Both the position numbers and the translations under genes were made by a program. DNA of 64,000 bases from assembly GCA_001599915.1 (NCBI GenBank), contig BCIG01000019.1:1-64000 (forward strand), written 5' to 3'. The notes beneath the pieces were generated by a model that saw only the letters and a program-made list of their open reading frames with translations, did not search any database and was not told the origin of the DNA. Of this stretch, positions 23,250 through 33,745 are shown piece by piece (the stretch's first letter is position 1; each line of letters opens with the position of its first letter). The DNA is from Symbiotaphrina buchneri. Taxonomy: Eukaryota > Ascomycota > Symbiotaphrinales > Symbiotaphrinaceae.

Positions 23250-23793
23250 CGACCCGGGACGCATCATCTCAGGGGTTTACAGGGTGTGCCGCACTTGAGA
23301 GGGATTATGATCCGTTGCCTTCTCTCTGTTGCACTGTCAAACAAAGACGGAAGGATCTGCAGCTCACCTAGCATACAGACACGTTATCCTTACGTGTACG
23401 TATTCACTAGCAGATGCTTGCAATCGCTACTATAGTCACAGATATGGGTTCACGAGGGTCTATTAGTAGCCATGAACGGCGTCTCTCCGTAGAACCCTCC
23501 TGCCGGAAGAAAGACATGCAGGTCACGCGCATTTGCGATGCCTTTAATGTGCCTTAGGCCTTCCACGAATCTCTGAAGGCGTCGGGAAATCAGCAGCAAA
23601 TCTGCTAAGTCCTATTGCTCCCGGCGAGGCTTAGATAGCTCGAGGGGCGTCTGTGCCTTGCGGGATCGTCATGCCTGTTCTTGATAGCCTCTAGCAAAAT
23701 GATTGTAACGAAGAGGCTAATGAGAGCTGCCAGTTTTCGCAAACACTGGAAGTATGAGACTATCTCGGCATACTGCGGGACATGCTACCGCCC
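23250..23793. other. Intergenic region without recognisable gene
   Basis: Several short ORFs occur but none has a family signature or signal peptide. Nothing else was recognised. Confidence 0.35.
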
Positions 23794-23801
23794 GTTTTGG
23801 T

Positions 23802-24289
23802 CAGTGTCCGGAATAATAAGCGAAATATAATAAATAATAATAACAATACGGGATTTCGCAATAAATATGATATCAATATCAGCCAAAATTATTGCAATAT
23901 TATCGCAATATTTAGGGTACTTTTTGAAGCCCTGGGTTAGGGGTTTTAGGGAGCTGTTGAACGGTTCTGATCATTTATTGTTCTTTGGGGGGGTTGCAAA
24001 TTCAGAGGTTACGGAGTTGGAGATGACCACTATACTATTTGCAGTTAGCGCACCACCTAATTGGGTTAAAAGCCACATAACTCTACGCTAAAAAAGCTGT
24101 TCTTGCTTAAGCGGGATGACGTGTCGCAGATCACGTGCTTCGTCAAAAATCACGTGCTTGGCTGCACGTGACGCTGTTTGCAATAACAATATCGACCTTC
24201 ACAATAGAATAAATATCAATATCAGGTGTCGCAATAAATATGATAACAATATCGGCAATTTATTGCAATAATTATTATTCCGGACACTG
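23802..24289. mobile_element. Non-autonomous hAT-type MITE, 488 bp
   Basis: Perfect 18-bp terminal inverted repeats (CAGTGTCCGGAATAATAA) are flanked on both sides by the same 8 bp, GTTTTGGT (23794-23801 and 24290-24297). That target-site duplication is diagnostic of hAT transposition. The interior is AT-rich with repeated ATATGATA(T/A)CAATATC-like subterminal motifs in both orientations and no transposase ORF. The intact ends and duplication suggest a fairly recent insertion that depends on a transposase elsewhere. Confidence 0.9.
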
Positions 24290-24297
24290 GTTTTGGT

Positions 24298-25747
24298 GGG
24301 CTCGCTATGATCGCGGGATGAGCCAGATCAAGACTACCGTCAGCAACGCTATACGCGCCGAGCAAGGCATTCCGCGCCACTTCCGTTATTTGTCTTGCAA
24401 TGCTCCGGGCTGCGCACCTGAAGTTGCTGTGCCATGTGTTACAGAGAGCTTAGGTTGAGCCACTTACCCTCGGCAACGCGTTTCGCTTCCTATGCATCCG
24501 TAAGCTGACCGTCAGCACTACAGAAGCAACCTTCCTGGAGCCAGCGGCATCGTGTGAGGTCTTGTGTCATGATTTCTACCTAGTGACCTATTAAGTCTGT
24601 TGAATAGACGTTGTACAACATGACACGAACTTATAGTCGTGTTGCGAATTGATCGAATCCCCTCTTCATAGTCTGCCCGCTATGTCTCCAACTCCTCAAT
24701 CTCACCACGCATCAACATCCCCAGCTTCGGGACGCAGAGGTGGTTTGACTCGCACTTCGTCGGGCGTCGGGTCTGAACTCCGCCGGCACATCCCGGGACG
24801 GTTGAGAGTCTCTTGTCCGAATGTCCTTTGATGCTGTAAGGCGTCCCAGAACCCGATTGTTTGCTGTGCCTGTATATCCCTCAGCAATCTTCAAGAGCAA
24901 TCGAAACCCCGTGCCGTTTGCTTTAACGTCCCATTATTCGGAGAAAGGATCTTAAAGCGACCATATGCTAAGTTCAAGAGGAGTCTCCTATATCAGCTTC
25001 AGGAGAGATCTTCTTCTGACAAGTCTAAGCGGCCATCGGGTCACGCTGCTCTGACTCGGAAGCATTAGAGTGGCGTCGTTTTATTTGCAAAGCAGGAATC
25101 ACCAGTGCACCACTTACCAATTTCCGAGCAATATGAATCCCACACAGTTGCCAAGTTGTCCTAGTCCCCTTCCAACTATTCAGCCCAAAGTTTGCTCGAT
25201 TCAAAAACGCGGACCATACACTAATGGCTATAAATCTTGAGAATGCTTCATTTATGTTGGTCTTCTCTCTCCCCAAATCAATGAATGTCTTCTCGTTTCA
25301 GTCCAATCTGAAATGCTGACCCCATATAGTCCGATGTTTATGTCACTCCGCAGTACTTAACAGAGCACACTCAGATGCAGGTGCCTTTTGCCTACCAACC
25401 CAACTGAGATAAAGGTTTTCCGCCTGATGGTGCTTAACGGACAGGGGTACCCCTGAACCACCTAAAAGCAGCGCTAGGGCGCGGCGCTTGGGGTATGCAT
25501 CCCCGCACGAGACCTCAACCTGCCCCGTTGCATGCCCTACCGAGCCATCGCCCAATATTACTATGGGAACACGTCTTGCTTATTATTCAATATTGTTCCT
25601 TGGGCTATCTAGTAAGTAACATTCTCCTCATCGATAAACTACGCTACAGCAAGCTTATCTCGACTCAAACAAGCCATAGTATACTCGAGTACTCGGCGCG
25701 TAGTCCGGCCCGACCCAGTCGTCCGGCGCTTATGATAACCCGGCGCA
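24298..25747. other. Intergenic region without recognisable gene
   Basis: About 1.45 kb between the MITE and the small GPI-protein gene. No coding family, repeat or RNA gene was recognised. Confidence 0.35.
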
Positions 25748-26089
25748 ATGAAATCATACTACATCTCGATTCTCCTTCTTCATGCCCTCAGCGCATGTCT
25801 GTGTACGGAGACGACGACCTCGTCCTCAGTCTCCCACTCAGTAGACATGTGGGGCTTCGCCACAACAGGCACGAGCGGACGAGCAGGTCTCTTTGGGCCA
25901 TCTTCGACTACAACTTCCGCATCGCAGCTATCGTCAACCGCAAATGCTCCTTTGGTGACTTCCTCGACGACCTCGGTTACCTCTACGGCATCAGCTACGG
26001 CGACGGCGAATTGTGGAGCGGTGGTGGGATTGTCTGGAGAGGGAGTTGTTCGGGCTGTTGTGTTGGTCTTGGTGGGGGTCTTTGCTTGA
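25748..26089 (+). CDS. Small Ser/Thr-rich GPI-anchored protein
   Basis: A single-exon ORF of 113 residues. The N-terminal signal peptide (MKSYYISILLLHALSACLC) is followed by a Ser/Thr/Ala-rich body (STTTSASQLSSTANAP; TSSTTSVTSTASATATA) and a short hydrophobic C-terminus (VVRAVVLVLVGVFA) behind a small-residue stretch containing one Cys. This is the layout of a GPI-modified wall or membrane protein. No domain is recognised and a catalytic role is unlikely. A longer overlapping frame (25495-26142) has no such organisation and is a shadow. Confidence 0.7.
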   Translation: MKSYYISILLLHALSACLCTETTTSSSVSHSVDMWGFATTGTSGRAGLFGPSSTTTSASQLSSTANAPLVTSSTTSVTSTASATATANCGAVVGLSGEGVVRAVVLVLVGVFA

Positions 26090-26378
26090 GCGGTTATTAC
26101 TGTGGGCTGAGTTCGGGTGGGTGGGGATTGTGCAGCGTGTAAGTGGAACATGATGACGAGGTTTTCGAGAGAGGAGAGCATGAAGAATGGGTACGGCCAG
26201 TGGGCGGAGAGAGGTTTCCGATTTGATTCAGTATACCCAGTTGTTTCGATTATGAAGGTGGAAAGCCAGAGATATAATGTACACTTGCATTTATCTTTCA
26301 CGTAATGTTCGACCAATTCGTGGTCTGCCACGGAAGTTCTCTTCGTAAGCGCTCAATCCCAAACTCCTCAGCCAACAT

Positions 26379-26700
26379 CTAAATAAAAACAATCAACGAG
26401 TTCCGCCTCCTCATCATCGTCTCCACACTCCAAATACTCCAGTCTCCCTGCTCGGATGCCCAAATCGCCTCCAGCAGCTCTCTAGCCCTGCGCATATTCG
26501 AATACCCCAGTTTGTCATAGAACAGCTTAAGCAGGGAACTGATCTGCTCGCGATGCGCGGGTAACTGCGCGCTCGATCCCAGAACTACCAGCGGCCAGCA
26601 GAGTGTTGTCCAGCTCGGACAAGCGACTGGTAGCGACTCCAGTAACTCGATCGCCCTCCCGATGGCGTGCTGTACCGTTCCAAGGGCAGGAGCAGGTTGA
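26379..26700 (-). pseudogene. C-terminal relic of a fungal-specific transcription factor
   Basis: On the minus strand, VQHAIGRAIELLESLP continues through CPSWTTLCWPLVVLGSSAQ and REQISSLLKLFYDKLGYSNM to RRARELLEAIWAS, ending at TAG (26379-26381). This resembles the end of the Fungal_trans_2 (activating-region) domain of Zn2Cys6 regulators, including the W..C.WPL.VLG core. Upstream of about 26700 the frame is lost, and only about 0.9 kb remains before the next gene, too little for a full regulator. It is adjacent to, and divergent from, the galactonate dehydratase gene, so it may be the remains of that gene's regulator. Confidence 0.5.
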
Positions 26701-27224
26701 CGAGTCGCGCTTCTTGGATCGCTACGCGTGTGCGGCGCTGTGCGAATGGCTTAGTGAGCGGTTTCAGGACTCTGTTAGTGAGATTCTGTTGGAAGCCAGT
26801 CAGCGGCTTAAGGCTTGTCGGGATTTGATATTGGCGGGGAATTGAGAATGAGGGTTTAATCGCGCATGAAGTAAGGAATGACTTTGTCTATGGGACTGTG
26901 GGAGGCTTGGTTTTATTATTGTTCCTGGGATAGGCTTGGGTACACGGCGGTTTCACTCTCGTGTGGGCTTTTGGAGTTGATGCTGCTGCTAGAATCTATT
27001 GCTAGTAATCTTAGAGAGACTGACACTATCAATCTAAGAAGATGCGTCATTCGTCATTTCATGGCTACGTCCCACAGCATCACCTGTCCCACCGACCTAT
27101 ATGCCTATGACGAAACCATGAGCCAGCGTCGGGCAGTGATAACTCACGCTCTTCAATCCACGTCAATCATTATCTACCTAGATGTGACATGGACCGAGAG
27201 AGGGCGGTCTCAGCGACCTTCTCT

Positions 27225-27246
27225 CCGGTCGATAACATCCGACCGG
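27225..27246. promoter_or_regulatory. Perfect inverted repeat CCGGTCG-N8-CGACCGG
   Basis: Seven-base perfect arms around an 8-base spacer, about 390 bases upstream of the galactonate dehydratase start. CGG/CCG half-sites in inverted repeats are the usual targets of dimeric Zn2Cys6 regulators. A further CCGG-rich palindrome (ACCGGCCGGT) lies at 27383-27392. Confidence 0.4.
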
Positions 27247-27470
27247 CGCCGATGACCGGATGATCCAGAAACAGCAGCCCTTCGACGTCTCCTTCGGACG
27301 TTCCCCTCAATGAGCAGACTAGACCACATTCCAAGAGAACGGCGGTCCTGTAAGTCGCACAATTCGACTAGCACCCGCGTCGACCGGCCGGTTCCCCCGT
27401 AGACAGTGGGGGTCAAGAGCGGGGTTGATGCCGAAACTTGCACCCCCAATGCTGCCCCCGCCCCCATAAC

Positions 27471-27494
27471 CTTTTCCGATTATAACCGGAAAAG
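27471..27494. promoter_or_regulatory. Candidate Zn2Cys6 operator CTTTTCCG-N8-CGGAAAAG
   Basis: Perfect 8-base inverted arms with CCG/CGG ends facing an 8-base AT-rich spacer, 137 bases upstream of the dehydratase ATG. A CreA-like GTGGGG follows at once (27496-27501), as expected for a catabolite-repressed sugar-acid gene. This is motif inference. Confidence 0.5.
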
Positions 27495-27631
27495 CGTGGG
27501 GTCATGCTGCTAGCGGAGTCGGCATTACCCCGACCTCATGAGCGCAAACATTTCTCGTGAAAGTGAGCTCACCAAGAAAACAAGTTAACTATCAGCAAGT
27601 TGCCATTAGCACTGCGCACCGCATCGCAAAC

Positions 27632-28940
27632 ATGGGCAAAATAACCACCGTCGAATACTTCCGCGTCAAGCCCCGCTGGCTATTCGTCAAGATCACCGAC
27701 GACGAGGGTCACTACGGCTGGGGCGAGGGCACGCTCGAAGGGCACGATCTCGCCGTCGAGGGCGCCTTGGACGAGCTCATAAAACGGATAACGGGCCTGG
27801 AGGCGGAGTAAGTCCCTCACCAAGTCTTCTCTACCGCCCACTGCCCCCGAGTCGAACGGAGCCAACTTCGCTTGGAAGGCTGGCTGACGCGCCGTGTAAA
27901 ACAGCAACATCGAGCACATCTGGCAATTGGCCTGGCGCCATGGCTTCTACCGCGGCGGGCCGGTCTTCATGTCGGCGCTGTCGGGGATCGATATTGCGCT
28001 CTGGGATTTGAAGGGGCGGGCGTTGGGAGTTCCTGTTTACAGGCTCCTCGGCGGCAAGGTGCGGAACAAGGTACAGGTCTATGCCTGGATTGGAGGTGAC
28101 CGCCCCAAGGATGTCGAAGTGGCCGCGTACGTTCGCAATGATTCCAACACTCTTAAACCATAACTAATAATCAACGATCTGTTCAGTAAAGCGCGCATAG
28201 CCCAGGGCCTGAAATGCATCAAGATGAACGCCACGGAAGACACCAACTGGGTGGACTCCCCCGCCGTCCTCGACGCCACCGTCGAGCGTCTCAAGACCGT
28301 CAAAGCGCTCGGTCTCGACGCCGGGCTGGACTTCCACGGGCGGCTGCACAAATCCATGGCCAAGCAACTCGCGCGGGCCCTCGAACCACATCGTCCGCTC
28401 TTCATCGAAGAGCCGCTCCTTCCCGAGCACCCAGAAGCCTACAAGCAGCTCTCGGGCCTGACAACGATCCCCATCGCGCAGGGCGAGCGGCTGTACACGC
28501 GCTGGGACATCAAGCGGTTCCTGGAGGACGGCAGCCTGGATATCCTGCAGCCGGACATCGCGCACGCGGGCGGGATCAGCGAGACGCAGCGCATCGCGCA
28601 GATGGCGGAGGCGTACGACGTGGCGATTGCGCCGCACTGCCCGCTGGGCCCTGTTGCGTTCGCGGCGAGTCTGCAGATTGCGCTGACGACGCCGAATTTT
28701 GCGATTCTGGAGATGAGTCTGGGCATGCATTATAATGTTGAGGCGGGCGAGCAGGATCTGTTGACGTATTTGAAGGATCCGAAGGTTTTTGAGATAAGGG
28801 AGGGTTATGTCCTGGCGCCTGAGGGTGTGGGCATTGGGATTGAGGTCAATGAGGAGATGGTTAGGAAGATCAGTAAGGAGACGCAGCCGTGGCAGTGTAA
28901 GGAGTTCTTCGGCCCGGATGGTGCGATCAGAGAATGGTGA
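27632..28940 (+). CDS. D-galactonate dehydratase (mandelate racemase / enolase superfamily)
   Basis: Predicted 383-residue dehydratase that converts an aldonate such as D-galactonate to its 2-keto-3-deoxy acid. Three exons: 27632-27807, 27905-28126 and 28187-28940. The metal ligands and catalytic residues of the bacterial DgoD enzyme are all present, each two positions earlier: D181 and H183 in LDFHGRLH, E207 in FIEEPL, E233 in AQGERLYTR and H283 in IAPHCPLGP. The C-terminal EMSLGMHYN and AGEQDL segments are also family-typical. The full length is normal. It converges with a KduD-like dehydrogenase 92 bp away, suggesting a sugar-acid module. The promoter carries CGG inverted repeats and a CreA-like site. 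Confidence 0.92.
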
Positions 28941-29031
28941 GGCCACTTGAGGGGCGCTTTGTAGTATCCATCCATAGAATATCTACTCTAGCATGGCACA
29001 TATGTGCGAACATAGCAGTGGCACGTATCCC

Positions 29032-30000
29032 TTAGCGGCCCATCCACCCGCCATCAACAGTATGGATCTCCCCACTAACATACGCCGCCGCCCGACTTGC
29101 AAGATACACCACCGGGCCCTTGAAATCCTCCGGACTGCCCCACCTGCCCGCCGGAATCCTCGCCAAAATACTCGCCGCGCGCTCCTTGTCATTAATCAGC
29201 GCCGTGTTCATCTCCGTCGCAATATACCCCGGCGCGATAGCGTTCACGTTGACGCCCTTGGCCGCCCACTCGTTCGACAATGCTTTGGTCAGCTGCGCCA
29301 CCCCGCCCTTGGCAGATGCGTAGGCTGGCACGGTCAGCCCGCCTTGGAAGGATACCAGTGAGGCCACGTTGATGATGCTCCCCCGATGCCCCGCTGTGCC
29401 TGGGCGCGAGAGCATGTATGCGCCGAAGTCCCGGCAGAGGGTGAAGACTGTGGTTAGGTTGACTTGCAGGACCTAGAAAGCGGGGGGTTCTCAGCATCGA
29501 GCAGCGAGTAATCACATCGCGAGCTGTCTCAAGAAAGGGGAAAGGGGAAAGGCGGAAAAGTAGTGTACGGAAAAGGGCCATACCTCATTCCAATCACTAT
29601 CCGGAAACAAATGACTCGGATGCCTCCGCTGAATGCCCGCACAATTCAACAGAATACTGACGTCGTGCCCATCCGCGAGCACTCACCGCGCCAGCCCGCC
29701 CACGTCGCTCGCGCTGGCGAGGTCCGCCGTGTAGATATACGCCTTCCGGCCCAGCGATTCGACCTTCTGCTTCGTGGCTGTGTTGCTGGTGTCTCTCTGA
29801 CCCGGTCCCTGCAGTCAGCAGTCTGAAGCTGGGATTAGGGCACTGGTTTGCGGGGGGGAGGGAGGTACCTGGATCAGAATGATGTCCGCGCCTGCCTCGG
29901 CGAGGGCGATGGCCATGGCGGCGCCGATGCCGCGCGTGCCGCCTGTGATGACGGCGAGGCGGCCTTCGAGGGAGAAGATGTTTGGGTAGGATAACGCCAT
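29032..30000 (-). CDS. SDR dehydrogenase, KduD-like (2-deoxy-D-gluconate 3-dehydrogenase), with in-frame stop
   Basis: Classical short-chain dehydrogenase of 265 codons in three exons: 30000-29869, 29808-29584 and 29472-29032. It has the cofactor motif TGGTRGIG near residues 19-26, an N-C-A-G segment ([13 protein letters not shown]), the catalytic Ser in [16 protein letters not shown] (Tyr-x3-Lys) and the end [11 protein letters not shown] to HTVDGGWM. The [11 protein letters not shown] segment is typical of KduD enzymes. Codon 29683-29685 is TGA in frame between GGLAR and [16 protein letters not shown], where homologues have a continuous helix; it fits a CGA-to-TGA change. A 30-base splice could avoid it but is shorter than any credible fungal intron. 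Probably a nonsense allele. Confidence 0.82.
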
Positions 30001-30424
30001 TGTTGTGTCTGTTCTCACCAGTGGTCTGTTCTTTTGCTGCTGCAGCCTGCAGTTGCTGTTGTGGATTTGTTATGGCGTTTCACTTTGCGAATCGCAGTTC
30101 GGTACAATCTTCGGGGAATAGGGGTCCGGATTATGTGGAGCGCTGGTAGCGTGGGGTCCACTCGCTGCGGGGTTTTCATGTTTCTATAATCGGCGGATCA
30201 CTGTGATTGGACGGTAGGAGAAAGTAAAGACAGCAGGAACGTTCATAACATCATATTACAGTTCTGATGCACTAGTAATACATTGAGGAGACTGCCCCAT
30301 ATCCTCCTGATTTGGCTGAGCCCTATCAGTCAATTCACCCCCCCGTATACCAATTCCCCAGACACCTCCAGATCACCCTTCGATTCAGGGCGGAATCAAG
30401 CTGCCCCCACCAACCATCCTCTGT
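30001..30424. other. Intergenic
   Basis: Upstream region of the SDR gene and 3' side of the secreted-protein gene. No gene was recognised. Confidence 0.4.
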
Positions 30425-30955
30425 CTACGCCGTAAAGCGCTTCTTCCTAACCAACCCCTCATCAACCCTCAAGCTCCTCATTCCCTCCACGTCTCTCTTC
30501 TTCCCACAGCCATTATACTCACACCCACCCGCAACCTCATTAATAACCAAACACACCGGCGGGTCCGCACTAACATCCACACACGCCGTATCTTCACAGT
30601 CTCCATACTCCGACGACGCCTCGCTGAGCGAGCAGCCGCCCGCATACAGCGTGTAGCCATCCACCCAGCCCGAGTCGGTGTCTTTGAGGTCCTCGCATGA
30701 GTTTGTTGAAGACTTGTCGACCCCTGTGATTTGGTACGACCCGATCGGAGACGGGAAGTGGATCGTTTTGCCATAGTAGTCGTTCACGTCGTACGTGCCG
30801 AACAGCCAGCTGTCGGAGCAGATCCCGTCGCCTGAGCCGGCGTCCGGGATGAGGTAGACGGAGATTTGGCCGGTGACGGCGTAGGTGGAGGGGATGAGGG
30901 AGAGGGAGAGGAGGCCGGTGAGGGCGAAGAGGGAGGTGGGGTTGAGAGAGAACAT
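30425..30955 (-). CDS. Secreted cysteine-rich protein, 176 residues
   Basis: Single-exon ORF with a clear signal peptide (MFSLNPTSLFALTGLLSLSL, cleaved after STYA). The mature protein has about nine Cys in spaced positions: GICSDSW, NSCEDL, GGCSLSE, YGDCEDTACVD, PVCLV and GGCEYNGCG. A basic KKR site after the last Cys could be a Kex2-type processing point, leaving a short Arg/Lys-rich tail. No known domain was recognised. A plausible small secreted or effector-like protein; function unknown. Confidence 0.75.
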   Translation of the reverse strand: MFSLNPTSLFALTGLLSLSLIPSTYAVTGQISVYLIPDAGSGDGICSDSWLFGTYDVNDYYGKTIHFPSPIGSYQITGVDKSSTNSCEDLKDTDSGWVDGYTLYAGGCSLSEASSEYGDCEDTACVDVSADPPVCLVINEVAGGCEYNGCGKKRDVEGMRSLRVDEGLVRKKRFTA

Positions 30956-31597
30956 GGTGGTTCGAGAAGGGTCGTGTATGGCTGGAGTTGGCAGAGTTGT
31001 CTGCGTTTAGTGTTCGATGCTGGGGATGAGCTCTTGGAGGAATGGGATTCCGTGATGGAAGGACCTCAATTTATATTCGAGAACGTCTCAACCCGTAGAC
31101 TATGGACCAGTCGAACTCCATCAGGGTCTCCAAGGCATGCAATGATGCTGAGGTTGATCAAAACCCAAACGAGTCGAAATACGAATCGCGGTCAAGGGAC
31201 TTAAACCATGATTGGCATCTCTTAATTGCTGTGCCTGTCGTTCACATCATAACGTCGCATAGAACAATTCCCCTCTTTCTACTCCCTACGGACTAAGGAC
31301 ACACAAACGGGATGAAGTTGCAGTGACTTCATCGTGAACCATAGTCGCTTGCTGTGCCACAATTCCCCACCCGTACTCGTATCCAGCGAAGACCGGTGCC
31401 AATCAATCGTGATTGGACTGTACACCATCTATGGCGGGGTGTTATAGGTAATCGAGAGGTTTTCTGCAATCCATCATCAGAATAGTGATGGCTGATAAAA
31501 CTGATAAAGACGGCCTAGGATTAACCAATAAACCGCCCAACCTCATCTTATGCGACATTCAGCTCGCCTTTATCTCGCTCGCCGCTGGCCTGGCCCC
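30956..31597. other. Intergenic region without recognisable gene
   Basis: Promoter side of the secreted-protein gene (5' end at 30955) and the 3' side of the next minus-strand ORF. No coding signal beyond chance ORFs. Confidence 0.4.
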
Positions 31598-31867
31598 TCA
31601 CTTCCGCTGTAGCCCTTCCTTCCACGACGTCCTCCTCTCATCCCGACTCTCACTGCCCTTCTTTCCTTCCTCTGACTTCTCACCTCCTTCCTCAGTCCCA
31701 GTCATGCGTGCCTCCTTATCCGAGACTTCCTCGACCTGTGCACCTTCTTCTTCCTGCCTCTCGCGCTCCTCTCTCCGGCGCTGCACGAAACCCTGCAGCG
31801 TGCCTTCGCCGCGGAAGTATCCCGTGCCGCCGGGGTGCGTCGCGAAGGCTGATATGTCAAGCGGCAT
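31598..31867 (-). CDS. Small hypothetical protein, Glu/Arg/Lys-rich
   Basis: A single-exon ORF of 89 residues. The N-terminus (MPLDISAFATHPGGTGYFRG) is orderly and looks like a conserved small-protein start; the rest is a charged, probably disordered or helical stretch (QRRREERERQEEEG; EEGGEKSEEGKKG). No signal peptide or membrane segment. It could be a real small gene or a chance frame through purine-rich DNA; the ordered N-terminus favours a gene. Confidence 0.45.
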   Translation of the reverse strand: MPLDISAFATHPGGTGYFRGEGTLQGFVQRRREERERQEEEGAQVEEVSDKEARMTGTEEGGEKSEEGKKGSESRDERRTSWKEGLQRK

Positions 31868-32533
31868 CTTGCGTACGTAACGAATGTATAGCTTGTGTAT
31901 CTATTGTGGTCTGGGATTATTTGTTTGATGCCCGTTGGGCTATCTCAAAGGTGCCAGTGGAATAGTCAGAGAACGCGAAGGACGCCGTGTGAGGTTTGCT
32001 TTGATTGTCTTGCAGTGCCTTCTACGTTTCTGATGAATGCGTTGATGTACTCCCAAGGATGATTCAACCTGGGGCTATGTCGCAAGCCTCTTGTAGGCCC
32101 CATGCGCCCTGCACAGCCCCGCATCGGACGATTCTCGCATCGAGATGAAGGGTGTGGAGCCGCCAAGCAAGGCTGTGCGGAACGGCGTTGGAGTGTGGGA
32201 GCCAATCACGTCGCTTGAAAAGCTGAAAAGGCCGAGCCGTGTGCCGCAGTTCCGCTTTTCCGGACGGGAAAAGCCTTGTGGGAAGACTCAGCTACGTCAG
32301 GCCCGTACATGGAGCCATGGTGAATAATGAATCATGGAGCTATACTGGCGAGATGGCTGAGCATACACTGTTTCAATAGTCATCAGCGGCTGTAACGGAA
32401 AGACTTCCAAAGCCCTATGAACCCATCGTCTCCATCCAAGATGAAAGACTATCCATAACACTCACTCCCTCGACAAGACCGCTTGGAAAACCCTCGATTA
32501 TCTCACCTCCAATATCTCGGACAAGAACACATC
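31868..32533. other. Intergenic region without recognisable gene
   Basis: Divergent spacer between two hypothetical genes. Nothing recognised. Confidence 0.4.
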
Positions 32534-33160
32534 ATGGATATCCAAGACAACGACCAGAAACAGCACCCCTGCATCTCCCTCCCGCTCGCCTTCAAGATCT
32601 ACTGCGCCAAAGCGCGCTTCACATACTCCGTCTTCTACATCGGACATCACAAGACCGAGCGCCTCAATGCCATCTCTGTCGGGTACCTCAAACTGATCAA
32701 CGCCACCATAGCCCTGCATGAAGGCCCGGAGGTTGACTTCCCCGTGCTAGGGAGCTCCGTGCTCAGGGGCAAGACCGTCGACGTGACTCTCCCGTCCGGC
32801 AGTTTTCAGATGCAGGGGATATCTTCCACGGCGTCCATGTATTCTTTCTCTCTGCCAATTGGAGCCAACGCCACCCCGGAATATTTTGAGTGGCGGCGGT
32901 CGTATGGGCAGGAGGTCAAGAGTCTCGGAGGCAGGGGCGCGGGGTGGGAGCTTGTGCGGATAGGAGGGGAGAAAGAGGAAGTTGTGGCGGTCTACTCGGT
33001 GGATCTCTGCAGGCCGAAGCTTTCGGGACGGTTCAGGTTCCTGGGAAGTGGAGCTACGGAGGAGCTGGGTAGGGATTGGGCGGTGGCGACGGTTGTGACT
33101 GCGTTGAGCCTGGGGCAGAAGCAGCGGGATCAGCTGACTTTGGCTGTAGCTTTTTCGTAG
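32534..33160 (+). CDS. Hypothetical protein, 208 residues
   Basis: A single open frame from ATG at 32534 (MDIQDNDQKQ); the frame is open further upstream but without an earlier ATG. The sequence is of normal soluble-protein composition with alternating hydrophobic strands (FTYSVFYIGHHKTERLNAIS; TVDVTLPSGSFQMQG) and no signal peptide or transmembrane helix. I do not recognise a family. The codon usage and sustained frame support a real gene. Confidence 0.6.
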   Translation: MDIQDNDQKQHPCISLPLAFKIYCAKARFTYSVFYIGHHKTERLNAISVGYLKLINATIALHEGPEVDFPVLGSSVLRGKTVDVTLPSGSFQMQGISSTASMYSFSLPIGANATPEYFEWRRSYGQEVKSLGGRGAGWELVRIGGEKEEVVAVYSVDLCRPKLSGRFRFLGSGATEELGRDWAVATVVTALSLGQKQRDQLTLAVAFS

Positions 33161-33745
33161 AGCTTTAATTTTGGGGGATTGATGTAGTTGATGGCGGTAT
33201 TTTTGAAAGCAGAATATCTTGGGGTGTTTTGAGGAGTTTGCTGGAAACTTTATAGGGTCTGGTTACTGTCGGGATTTGACAGGCGTTGATTGATTCCTTT
33301 GGCAGCATCGTCGCGCAGGCAGACGCCTGTTCTGTGAGGATATCATAGAGGAGAATTCAATAATAGATGCGATACAATTTGGTATTGCTCAGACTCTGGA
33401 GTAACGCCTTAAGCCCAGATTATGCTATGTCTTCACTAAAGTCCTCGATGTCAAATTTGCGGCAGCAAACAAACAACAAGATCACCAGACGGCCGTATGC
33501 CGACGGCCAAGTTGGAAAGTTAAGGGCCGATCCGAGATCGGCCATTTATGAAACACCGCGACCACATCTACCCGTGCTCCTAAACAGGTAACACTCCCGC
33601 TTTCAAATACCACGGTTAGTACACTGGCCTGGCACTTTCCCGAAAGTATAATCGACTGTGTGCCAAAGCATCCTCTCCGCTTCCTTTCTCCCATCACAAA
33701 GCTTTGATAACAGCGCAACGTCGGCCGGCAGCCGCCGCCCACACT
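33161..33745. other. Intergenic, presumed amidase promoter
   Basis: About 585 bases between a hypothetical gene and the amidase, both on the plus strand. A short inverted repeat (GACGGCCGTATGCCGACGGCC region near 33487-33508) is rich in CGG/CCG half-sites. Confidence 0.35.

Noticed and set aside
28164-28946. 260-residue minus-strand ORF opposite the galactonate dehydratase
   Set aside because: Arg/Leu-rich shadow of a GC-rich exon; all catalytic residues are in the plus-strand frame.
29656-29685. 30-base intron that would skip the in-frame TGA of the SDR gene
   Set aside because: Too short for a fungal spliceosomal intron and without a branch site; it would also delete a conserved helix.
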